From Hymenobacter mellowenesis (GTDB taxonomy: Bacteria > Bacteroidota > Bacteroidia > Cytophagales > Hymenobacteraceae): 61,211 nt of DNA. Shown piece after piece: positions 34,790-42,373 of this stretch; position 1 is the stretch's first letter; each line of letters opens with the position of its first letter. The position numbers and the translations under genes are program-made. The notes beneath the pieces were generated by a model that saw nothing but the letters and a program-made list of their open reading frames with translations, was not told the origin of the DNA and searched no databases. Location of the stretch: assembly GCF_030581005.1 (NCBI RefSeq), contig NZ_JAUQSX010000021.1:1-61211 (forward strand). The letters are read 5' to 3'.

Positions 34790-36754
34790 TTAGTCCACCA
34801 CCAGCCGGCAGCTAAGGGCGCTCCCGGTGGCCGCGTCCTGCACCCGCAGCAGGTACAGGCCCGGGGCCAGGCCCGCGGGCAGTCGCAGGGGCACGGCTTC
34901 GGTGCCCGCCGCGTGGCGAATGGCTTGCGGCGAAGCCAGGGCCCGGCCCAGCGCATCGGTCAGCTGCGCCCGCAACTCGCGGGCCGGGCCGTCGAGGTGC
35001 AGCGTCGGGGCCGTGCCCTGGCCGGCGGGGTTGGGCGCCACCGCGGCCATGAAGTCTAGTAGCACTCCGGCGCGGGCCGCCAGCGGCGTGAAGGTGCCTT
35101 CGTCGGCCCCAATGTCCGGCCGTGTGGCGTTGCGGGTGTCGCCGTCCACGTCGGTGGGCACGGGTAGGGCCGTGGCAGTGAGCGACGTGCCGCCGCCTTC
35201 GGCGCGGGTGGGCTGCCCGGCCTGCAGGTGCGGGTCGGTGAGGGCGTTGACGAAGGGCGGCAGCTCGGTGAGCGAGGCCTGTTCCACGCCGGGCACGCGG
35301 GCCTGGTACTGGGCCAGGGTTAGGTCGAGGCCGGCGGGGGTGGTGCCCACGGCGGCCCCGTAGAAAACCGGCTTTTCGGCCGAGGGCGGGCCGGCGTAGT
35401 AGATGTTGTTGTTCGTGCCAGCGCTCAGGCTGGTCATCACGGTGTTGTTTTTGAAAAAGGCCGCCGCGATGCCGCCACCGCCCGGCGTCAGGCCGCTCAC
35501 CAGGTTCACGAAGATGTTGTTGCGCAAATCCACGGTCTGGCCGCCCGACATGAATAGGGCCCCGCTCTTATTGGTCGGGTTAGTGGCCGCGTAGCCGATG
35601 ACCACCGTGTTGTGGTAGGCGTAGCTGTTGCCGCCCCGGAAGCTGAAGGCCCGCACCGACGTGCCGGCGCCGCTGGCGGCGGCCCGCACGTCGTAAATCA
35701 GGTTGTTGGCCAGGTAGTTATTGGTACCTGCCGTGATGTCGAAGCCCGCCGCGAAGCCGCTCGTGCCAAGGGCCTCGATGTCGTAGGCCTTGTTGCGCAG
35801 GAAGCGGTGGGTGGTGCCGCTGTTCACGTAGTAGCCCATCACAATGCCGGTGCTGCCGCTGCCACTCATGGCGTGTACCCGGCAATCGGTCACGTCCACG
35901 CTGTTGGTGGTGCCGGTGGAGTAGATGCCGTACACGCCGCTGGTGCCGGTCACGCCGTTCACCTCGGTGGCAAAAACGCGCGCATTAGTTTGCCGGTTCA
36001 GGTAGATGCCGTAGGTGGCGAAGGCAATACCGCCCGGTGTACCCGCCGGCGGCACCCCAATGCTGAGCACCCGGCTGGGCACGGGGAAGCCCGGCAGCGG
36101 CCCCGGAAACTGCCCGATTTCCGTGCCGTCGTCGGGCAGGGCGGCGGTGCCCTCCAGGTCATAGCCATAGGAGCAGTTCTGCACCGTGAGGCCGTAGAAG
36201 TGGTTATTGTTGTTGCCGCCGTTGAGCATCACCACGCCATTGGTGCGGTTGGTGTTGGCCCGGTTCAGGGTCACGGTTCCATTCAGTAAGGTGTTGTTGG
36301 TGGCCCCGTTTTGCAGCAGAATACCGTTTTCGAGCTGTTGCACTGCCGTGGTGTTGGCCGCTTTGTCTTCCACATCAATGCCGGTGAACTGCACATAGTC
36401 GGCCCCGTCCAGCGTCAGAGCGGCATCGGCTGCTCCCGTGCCGGTCCCCTGAATCCTGGGGTTCGCCCCGTTGCCGCTCCGCACAAAGACGATGGGTCCG
36501 GCCGCCGTCCCGCTCACTATGATAGGCGGGACGATTTCATCGTACACCACCCCCGCTTCCACGTTGAAGATGACGCCCGCGGACGCTACGCCCGCCGCAT
36601 TCAGCGCCGTGACTGCCGCCCCAAAGGTGGGATAGTTGTTCGTTCCCAAGCCGGCCGGATTGATGGTTTTGACGCCGCTGAGCTGAGCCTGGGCATTGGG
36701 CGACACGGCCAGCAGCGAGCTGCCGAATAGGAGAGTAAGTACCGGTTTTTTCAT
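34790..36754 (-). CDS. Secreted beta-helix protein with T9SS type A sorting domain
   Basis: The 654-residue exported protein has a signal peptide (residues 1-23, LLFGSSLLAVSPNAQA), a long right-handed parallel beta-helix (about 60-480) with many asparagine-rich turns such as NNTLLNG, NNNNHFYG and NNYLANN, and a C-terminal T9SS sorting domain (about 570-654, starting around APNPAG and ending in GLYLLRV and CRLVVD). The tail directs it through the outer membrane and it is then usually removed or attached to the surface. It resembles polysaccharide lyases or adhesins in fold, but no catalytic site is evident. Confidence 0.88.
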   Translation of the reverse strand: MKKPVLTLLFGSSLLAVSPNAQAQLSGVKTINPAGLGTNNYPTFGAAVTALNAAGVASAGVIFNVEAGVVYDEIVPPIIVSGTAAGPIVFVRSGNGANPRIQGTGTGAADAALTLDGADYVQFTGIDVEDKAANTTAVQQLENGILLQNGATNNTLLNGTVTLNRANTNRTNGVVMLNGGNNNNHFYGLTVQNCSYGYDLEGTAALPDDGTEIGQFPGPLPGFPVPSRVLSIGVPPAGTPGGIAFATYGIYLNRQTNARVFATEVNGVTGTSGVYGIYSTGTTNSVDVTDCRVHAMSGSGSTGIVMGYYVNSGTTHRFLRNKAYDIEALGTSGFAAGFDITAGTNNYLANNLIYDVRAAASGAGTSVRAFSFRGGNSYAYHNTVVIGYAATNPTNKSGALFMSGGQTVDLRNNIFVNLVSGLTPGGGGIAAAFFKNNTVMTSLSAGTNNNIYYAGPPSAEKPVFYGAAVGTTPAGLDLTLAQYQARVPGVEQASLTELPPFVNALTDPHLQAGQPTRAEGGGTSLTATALPVPTDVDGDTRNATRPDIGADEGTFTPLAARAGVLLDFMAAVAPNPAGQGTAPTLHLDGPARELRAQLTDALGRALASPQAIRHAAGTEAVPLRLPAGLAPGLYLLRVQDAATGSALSCRLVVD

Positions 36755-36822
36755 GGGATCAGCAAGGGAAAGGTGGCACATTCAGAAGGCTAAATGTAAC
36801 CATTTCCCGCCACGCGCTGCCC

Positions 36823-38307
36823 TCACCCAAATATCTTCACCTTCTCGCCCTTACGTTTGATGCGCAGATGGTTGCGGATAATCTGTTGAATGTCCTTGTT
36901 GTCGGTATACTCCTTAATAACGTCCCGAAAATCGGCCAGCTTGCGGGCCGAAAACGTCTCGTCCACGTAGCCGAAACCGCGGTAGCGCCCGTTTTCCACC
37001 AGCACAATGCTCTTCTCCAACTCCGTGCGCCCGGGCCCGATGACCACAAACGACTCGTGCTCGTAGCTGATGCTGTCGATGGCCTCGTCCACACGCAGGT
37101 TGTAGCTCTCCGGCGATTCTTCGCCCACGCAGGCGCCCTGGCAGCGGTGCACCTGATAGTCGAAGCAAGGCCCTTGGGTTTTGTACAGCCCGCACAGCTT
37201 CTGGCACAGATTATACTTAGCCACTTTGTGGTACAGAAACCCCTGGGCCTTGTATTGGTTGCCCAGCGCAATGATGGGAATTTCTGCATTGCGGGCATCG
37301 GCCCGTCCGTAGGCTAAGCGCTTGTAGCCCTGCTCATCAATGCGCAGGTAGATACCCGCCGGAAACACCGAGCGCCGCTGCGCCCGATTATAGGCCGGTT
37401 TCATCTGCTTGATGAGGTGCGACTCGTACAGCAGCGCCACCAGCTCTGAGCCCGTCAGCTCCCAGGTAATATCAGCAATGGAGTTTTTGAATTCCAGGCT
37501 CTTGCGCGACTTCACATCAATGGCAAAGTGCTGCTGAATGCGCTTGTAGATATTAATGGACTTGCCCACGTAAATCACCTCGCCCGCCTCGTTGTGGAAG
37601 TAGTACACGCCCGTGGCCTGCGGCAGATTGGCCACCACCGAGGCCGGCAGCAACGGCGGCATCAGCGCCTCCTTGATGGCCGTTTGAACGGCCGCCACGC
37701 GCTTGGGCGAGGGCGTTTTGGTGCCGTCGGGCCGGCGGCCTGCCGGGGCCAGGGCATCCACGCGGGCCAGGGTGTGGCTGGTGTCAGTGCCGTGGGGCAG
37801 GTCGTCGCTTTCGCTCGTGATTTTGAGGAGCTTGCCGAAAAGCAGGGCCGTGGCATGAGCGTCGCCGGCGGCGCGGTGCCGGCCTTCGAGCGGAATGCCG
37901 ATGTTTTGGCACAGCTTGCCGAGGCTGTAGCTTGGCTGGCCCGGAATGAGGCTGCGCGAGAGCCGCACGGTGCACAGCGTTTTGCGCGAGTAGTTATAGC
38001 CCAAATCGGCAAACTCCTTCTTCAGAAACGAGTAGTCGAAGCGGACGTTATGGGCGACGAACACGCAGCCCTCGGTCATTTCCACCACCTTACGGGCCAC
38101 CTCGTGGAACTTGGGCGCGTCGCTCACCATGTCGTTGGTGATGCCCGTGAGCTGCGTGATGAACGGCGGAATGGCCCGCCCGGGGTTGAGCAGCGTGGCG
38201 TACTCGTCCACGATTTTCTCGCCGTCGTGAATGTAAATGGCTATTTCGGTGATGCGGTCCTGGGTGGGCTGCCCGCCGGTGGTTTCAAGGTCGATGATGG
38301 CGTACAA
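36823..38307 (-). CDS. DnaQ-type exonuclease fused to a UvrC-like GIY-YIG nuclease
   Basis: The 494-residue protein joins a DEDDh 3'-5' exonuclease (residues 1-165) with a GIY-YIG endonuclease. Exonuclease residues are D6 and E8 (IDLETTGG), D90 (HNVRFD), and H143/D148 (HRAAGDAHAT). The GIY-YIG part starts near 228 (GVYYFHNEAGEVIYVGKS), and four cysteines near 365-390 (C..LCGLYKTQGPC, HRCQGAC) match the UvrC segment thought to bind an iron-sulphur cluster. The architecture is found in several bacteria and is linked to Cho-like nucleotide excision repair. Full length, no lesion seen. Confidence 0.9.
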   Translation of the reverse strand: MYAIIDLETTGGQPTQDRITEIAIYIHDGEKIVDEYATLLNPGRAIPPFITQLTGITNDMVSDAPKFHEVARKVVEMTEGCVFVAHNVRFDYSFLKKEFADLGYNYSRKTLCTVRLSRSLIPGQPSYSLGKLCQNIGIPLEGRHRAAGDAHATALLFGKLLKITSESDDLPHGTDTSHTLARVDALAPAGRRPDGTKTPSPKRVAAVQTAIKEALMPPLLPASVVANLPQATGVYYFHNEAGEVIYVGKSINIYKRIQQHFAIDVKSRKSLEFKNSIADITWELTGSELVALLYESHLIKQMKPAYNRAQRRSVFPAGIYLRIDEQGYKRLAYGRADARNAEIPIIALGNQYKAQGFLYHKVAKYNLCQKLCGLYKTQGPCFDYQVHRCQGACVGEESPESYNLRVDEAIDSISYEHESFVVIGPGRTELEKSIVLVENGRYRGFGYVDETFSARKLADFRDVIKEYTDNKDIQQIIRNHLRIKRKGEKVKIFG

Positions 38308-38391
38308 GGGCGCGCGGGAAAGTGGTCGGTAGGAAAGCTAACAAACTTAGCCCCGCAGAAGGTTGCAAGAAAAAAGGGCCCCGTCAGAACG

Positions 38392-38490
38392 GTCATGCCG
38401 AACGCAGCCGAGGCATCTCGCGTGCCACCACTAATCCTTGCGATTGGATTACTGTTGCACACGAGATGCCTCGGCGACGCTCGGCATGAC
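38392..38490. repeat. Hairpin repeat element, copy 6
   Basis: GTCATGCCGAACGCAGCCGA... (from 38392) pairs with ...TCGGCGACGCTCGGCATGAC (ending 38490), about 33-nt arms with a few mismatches. It belongs to the variant with GGCATCTCG ends and a CACTAATC...GATTGGATTACTG loop. Confidence 0.88.
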
Positions 38491-38511
38491 ATTCTTAATT
38501 GACCACTAACA

Positions 38512-39735
38512 TCACATGCGCTTCACCATGTGCCAGAACGTGCCCCACACCTTGCGCACGCCGGTCGGCTTCTCGCTCGGTTTGGGGTTCGACGAATCCT
38601 CGCCCTCAGCCACGTCGCCAAGCAGGAAGCCCCAGGGCTCGGTGGATTTGCTGGCGTCAAGCACCACTTTAATCACAGCTATCAGCGGGATGCTCAAAAT
38701 CATGCCCGGCGTGCCCCACAGCTCGCCGCCCAGAATCAGGGCCACGATGGCGGCCATGGGGTTGATGCTCACCTTCGAGCCCGTGACCATGGGCGTGATG
38801 AAATTGCCTTCTAGAAACTGCACCACCAAAAACACGCCCACCACGGCCGCCGCCTTGGCCGGCGAGCCGGTTTCGACCAGCGTAATCACGGCCGGAATGG
38901 TGGCGCCCACCATGATGCCGATGTAGGGAATAACGGCCAGCACCGAGGCGAAAATGGCAAAAAACACGGCAAACTTCACCCCCAGCAGCAGCAGCCCGAT
39001 GGCATTAAGCACCGCCACGATGACGATGACCGTGAACAGCCCCTGAATGTAGGCCTGCACCACGGTCTGCACGCCGTCCATGGTGTGGAGCACGGAGGTG
39101 CGCTTGTCGGGGGCCACGAAGCGGAACAGAAACTGCCGCATGTGGTCGCGGTAGTACAGAAAGCAAAAGATGTAAATAGGTATCAGCGTGGTCACGCTCA
39201 GCACGGTGGCCGTGGTGCTCAGCGTGGAGCCCAGGTAGCCGCCGGCCGATTCCTTGAGGCTGTTCAGGGAGTTGTCAATCACTTCCTCCTTGCTCATGGG
39301 GTGGTAGCCGAACTTCACGCTGGCCCACTGCTGCAGTTGGTCGAAGAAAACAATGCCCTTTTCCTGGAGCTTGGGCCACTCGTCGCGCAAACTCATAAGC
39401 TGCGTGCCAAACAGGAAAAACATGCCCACCACGGCCCCAATCACTACCAACAGCGCCACGATGATGGCCCAGATGCGCGACAGCTTGTGCCGCTCCAGCC
39501 AGGTGACGAGCGGCAGCAGCAGCACCGACAGCAGCGCGGCGTAGAGAATGGGCAGCAGCACGCCGTCGAGCTTGCGCAGCACGAACACGAGCAGCGACAT
39601 GCCGATGAGCAAAAACGTGTAGTACACCACCGGCGTCTGCCGCACCTCGGCCGGGGCGTGGTGCTGCGAGGCGGAGGGAATGTTGCGGGGCAGGTTGAAA
39701 TTGCTGGCGCGCGGAAGCGTAGTGGGAGGAAGCAT
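38512..39735 (-). CDS. AI-2E family transporter (PerM-like)
   Basis: The 407-residue inner membrane protein of the AI-2E/PerM family has about eight helices in the usual order: two pairs near the N-terminus (36-90), one after residue 100, and the group from about 185 to 345, with the conserved segment YIGIMVGATIPAVITL around 270-290. Named after TqsA, it is now known to include transporters of other small molecules or ions, so the substrate is open. It has a hydrophilic N-terminal 35 residues and a polar C-terminal tail. Divergent from parE. Confidence 0.87.
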   Translation of the reverse strand: MLPPTTLPRASNFNLPRNIPSASQHHAPAEVRQTPVVYYTFLLIGMSLLVFVLRKLDGVLLPILYAALLSVLLLPLVTWLERHKLSRIWAIIVALLVVIGAVVGMFFLFGTQLMSLRDEWPKLQEKGIVFFDQLQQWASVKFGYHPMSKEEVIDNSLNSLKESAGGYLGSTLSTTATVLSVTTLIPIYIFCFLYYRDHMRQFLFRFVAPDKRTSVLHTMDGVQTVVQAYIQGLFTVIVIVAVLNAIGLLLLGVKFAVFFAIFASVLAVIPYIGIMVGATIPAVITLVETGSPAKAAAVVGVFLVVQFLEGNFITPMVTGSKVSINPMAAIVALILGGELWGTPGMILSIPLIAVIKVVLDASKSTEPWGFLLGDVAEGEDSSNPKPSEKPTGVRKVWGTFWHMVKRM

Positions 39736-39893
39736 AACTGGGAATAGGGGAGAGGCGGCTGGCGTGAACCCCAGCCGGGGCGCGGGTGTTGGTGGCTAAA
39801 GAATTTGGCGGATTTGGCTAAGCAGCTTGGCGGGACGGGCTTGGCTTGCCGCCGTTTTCTGCGTTATTTTACTGCCAAACTGCCCCGCTTACG

Positions 39894-39902
39894 TATTTTT
39901 TG
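39894..39902 (+). promoter_or_regulatory. Promoter -7-like box TATTTTTTG abutting the parE start
   Basis: One T longer than TAnnTTTG and ending 2 nt before the parE ATG at 39905. It would give a leaderless or nearly leaderless transcript. Confidence 0.3.
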
Positions 39903-39904
39903 GA

Positions 39905-41830
39905 ATGAACGACGAACAATTACCGCTCGCGCCCGCCGTGCCCGACCACGGCTACACCGAAGACAGCATCCGCTCGCTCGACTGGCGCGAGCACATTCGG
40001 CTGCGGCCGGGCATGTACATCGGCAAACTCGGCGACGGCTCGGCCTACGACGACGGCATCTACGTGCTGGTGAAGGAAGTCGTCGATAACTGCATCGACG
40101 AGCACGTGATGGGCCACGGCCGCACCATCGACATCAAGATTTCGGACTCCCGGGTGCAGGTGCGCGACTACGGCCGCGGCATCCCGCTGGGCAAGGTGGT
40201 CGACGTGGTGAGCAAAATCAACACCGGCGGCAAGTACGACAGCAAGGTGTTCCAGAAGTCGGTAGGCCTCAACGGCGTGGGCACCAAGGCCGTGAACGCC
40301 CTGAGCGGCTATTTCCTGGTGCAAAGCGTGCGCGAAGGCGTGCTCAAAGCCGCCGAGTTTGCCCAGGGCAAGCTCGTGAGCGACCCCAAGCCCCAGAAAA
40401 CCAGCCAGCGCAACGGCACGCTCGTCACCTTCCAGCCCGACGACACGATTTTCAAAAACTACCGCTTCATTCCGGAGTACCTCGAAAATCAAATCTGGAA
40501 CTACGTCTACCTCAACGCCGGCCTCACCATCAACTTCAACGGCCAGAAGTACTACTCCGAAAACGGCCTGCGCGACCTCCTCGCCCGCAAAGCCGACGAG
40601 GAGAGCATGCGCTACCCCATTATCCACCTCAAAGCCCCGGATATTGAGATGGCCATGACCCACGGCAACGACTACGGCGAGGAATATTATTCCTTCGTCA
40701 ATGGCCAGTACACCACCCAGGGCGGCACGCACTTGGCGGCTTTCCGCGAGGCCGTGGTGAAGGCCGTGCGCGAGTTTTACAAGAAGGATTACGACGCATC
40801 CGACATCAGGGCCAGCATCATTGCCGCTATTTCGGTGCGCGTACAGGAGCCGGTGTTTGAATCCCAGACCAAAACCAAGCTCGGCTCTGTGAACATGGGT
40901 GAGGACGGCCCCACGGTACGCGGCTTCATCGTCGATTTCGTCAAGGACAACCTCGACAATTACCTGCACAAAAACCCGGTGGTGGCCGAGGCCCTGCGCA
41001 AGCGCATTGAGCAGAGCGAGCGGGAGCGCAAGGACATGGCCGGCGTGAAAAAGCTGGCCAACCAGCGCGCCAAAAAAGCCAACCTGCACAATCGCAAGCT
41101 GCGCGACTGCCGCTTCCACCTGGGCGAAAATGCCAAGGACGGCGCCGAAAAGGAATTGCTAACCACCCTTTTCATCACCGAGGGCGACTCGGCCAGCGGC
41201 AGCATCACCAAAAGCCGCAACGTGGAGCTGGAGGCCGTGTTCAGCCTGCGTGGCAAGCCGCTGAACTGCTTCGGCCTCAAGAAGAAAATCGTGTACGAGA
41301 ACGAGGAGCTGAACCTCTTGCAGCACGCCCTCAATATCGAGGAAGGCATTGAGCATCTGCGCTACAACCGCGTGGTGGTGGCCACCGACGCCGACGTCGA
41401 CGGCATGCACATCCGGCTGCTGCTGCTCACCTTCTTCCTGCAGTTCTTCCCCGATTTGGTGCGCAACGGCCACGTTTTTATTCTCGAAACGCCGCTGTTC
41501 CGCGTCCGCAATAAGAAGGAAACCATCTACTGCTACAACGAGCAGGAGAAGCAGAACGCCATGCGCAAGCTGGGCAAAAACCCCGAAATCACCCGCTTCA
41601 AGGGCCTCGGCGAGATTTCGCCTGACGAATTCGGTAAGTTCATCGGCGAAAACATCAAGCTGGAGCCCGTGATTTTGCAGTCCGACCGCAGCATTCAGCA
41701 GGTGCTCACCTACTACATGGGCAAAAACACCCCCGCCCGCCAGGAATTCATTATTGACAACCTGCGGTTGGAAAAGGACCTGATTACGTCGGATGTGCTG
41801 CCAGCCGCTGAAGTGGTAGAAGCTGATTAA
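39905..41830 (+). CDS. parE: DNA topoisomerase IV subunit B
   Basis: The 641-residue ATPase subunit of a type IIA topoisomerase decatenates or relaxes DNA with its partner at 42374. The GHKL ATP-binding motifs are DNCIDEH (~65-71), VRDYGRGIP (~90-98) and GLNGVGTKAVNALS (~125-138); the TOPRIM domain (about 420-540) has FITEGDSASG (~425) and DADVDGMHI (~500). I start at the ATG at 39905 (MNDEQL), as the upstream frame adds 26 unsupported residues. GyrB is a close alternative, but adjacency to a ParC-like gene and length support the parE name. Confidence 0.92.
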   Translation: MNDEQLPLAPAVPDHGYTEDSIRSLDWREHIRLRPGMYIGKLGDGSAYDDGIYVLVKEVVDNCIDEHVMGHGRTIDIKISDSRVQVRDYGRGIPLGKVVDVVSKINTGGKYDSKVFQKSVGLNGVGTKAVNALSGYFLVQSVREGVLKAAEFAQGKLVSDPKPQKTSQRNGTLVTFQPDDTIFKNYRFIPEYLENQIWNYVYLNAGLTINFNGQKYYSENGLRDLLARKADEESMRYPIIHLKAPDIEMAMTHGNDYGEEYYSFVNGQYTTQGGTHLAAFREAVVKAVREFYKKDYDASDIRASIIAAISVRVQEPVFESQTKTKLGSVNMGEDGPTVRGFIVDFVKDNLDNYLHKNPVVAEALRKRIEQSERERKDMAGVKKLANQRAKKANLHNRKLRDCRFHLGENAKDGAEKELLTTLFITEGDSASGSITKSRNVELEAVFSLRGKPLNCFGLKKKIVYENEELNLLQHALNIEEGIEHLRYNRVVVATDADVDGMHIRLLLLTFFLQFFPDLVRNGHVFILETPLFRVRNKKETIYCYNEQEKQNAMRKLGKNPEITRFKGLGEISPDEFGKFIGENIKLEPVILQSDRSIQQVLTYYMGKNTPARQEFIIDNLRLEKDLITSDVLPAAEVVEAD

Positions 41831-42001
41831 ATTTTTTTAGCACGTATTGCCTAGCAATGAAAGCGTCTGCACTGAGCCTGGTTATGCTGTAAATTATTAA
41901 TAATTATTTATATAGATTGGACTATCTGCTTTCCCGTTTTTAGAAAAAAGGGGCCAACGCAAACAACTGAACAAGAAAATGTCTCCCAATTCATGCTTGA
42001 C

Positions 42002-42034
42002 TTTTGGGAATTATCATTTTTGTGTGTAGGTTTG
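42002..42034 (+). promoter_or_regulatory. Promoter for a short transcript between parE and parC
   Basis: TTTTG at 42002-42006 and TAGGTTTG at 42027-42034 are separated by exactly 20 nt, which fits the Bacteroidota -33/-7 consensus (TTTG, TAnnTTTG). It is the best full promoter match I find in the window. Confidence 0.6.
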
Positions 42035-42040
42035 AACCGT

Positions 42041-42105
42041 CGGCCAGGGGTAGACTGGTCGACAAATTCCACGGAAAAGCCCGAGCCTTTGGTTCGGGCT
42101 TTTTT
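42041..42105 (+). ncRNA. Putative small RNA of about 65 nt
   Basis: Downstream of a strong promoter match, the sequence forms a first hairpin (GTCGGCCAG at 42039-42047 with CTGGTCGAC at 42055-42063, loop GGGTAGA) and then a G/C-rich terminator hairpin followed by a T-run. There is no open frame. The product would be a compact two-hairpin RNA. An alternative is a transcription attenuator in the leader of the parC gene. I know of no named RNA family matching it. Confidence 0.45.
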
Positions 42106-42113
42106 CGTGAATT
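42065..42113 (+). terminator. Intrinsic terminator of the putative small RNA
   Basis: AAAAGCCCGAGCC (42075-42087) pairs with GGTTCGGGCTTTT (42091-42103), loop TTT, followed by TT. An outer AATT..CACG / CGTGAATT pairing extends the stem. This is a strong terminator. Confidence 0.85.
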
Positions 42114-42373
42114 GGTTTTGACTCAGAATTGCGAAGCTTCTTTCGACTGGTAATTTTGCTTATTGGCTATTTTATTTAGCTTGTTTGTGAGCTGAAAAAT
42201 AGCGTATTTTGGAGTGTTAACCCATTATTGTATCCGCAGTCGGCAGTTTGCTGAATCAGGCGTCGCTAATAATTTTGGGAACTTTCCGGCCCCAGCTGGA
42301 ATTGTAATTTGTTGCGCTCCGCGCTGATTCCGGTATTTTTGACGGCACTTCGCCGACCTCATTCGTTTCCCTC
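42114..42373 (+). other. Leader region of the parC gene
   Basis: No gene is seen in these 260 nt. TTTG (42184-42187) and TATTTTGG (42205-42212), 17 nt apart, are a weaker promoter candidate for the gene starting at 42374. The last 100 nt are GC-rich and without strong hairpins. Confidence 0.35.

Noticed and set aside
39905..41830. GyrB instead of ParE
   Set aside because: The motifs are shared by both. The adjacent A-subunit gene and length favour topoisomerase IV; a phylogeny against a second pair elsewhere in the genome would settle it.
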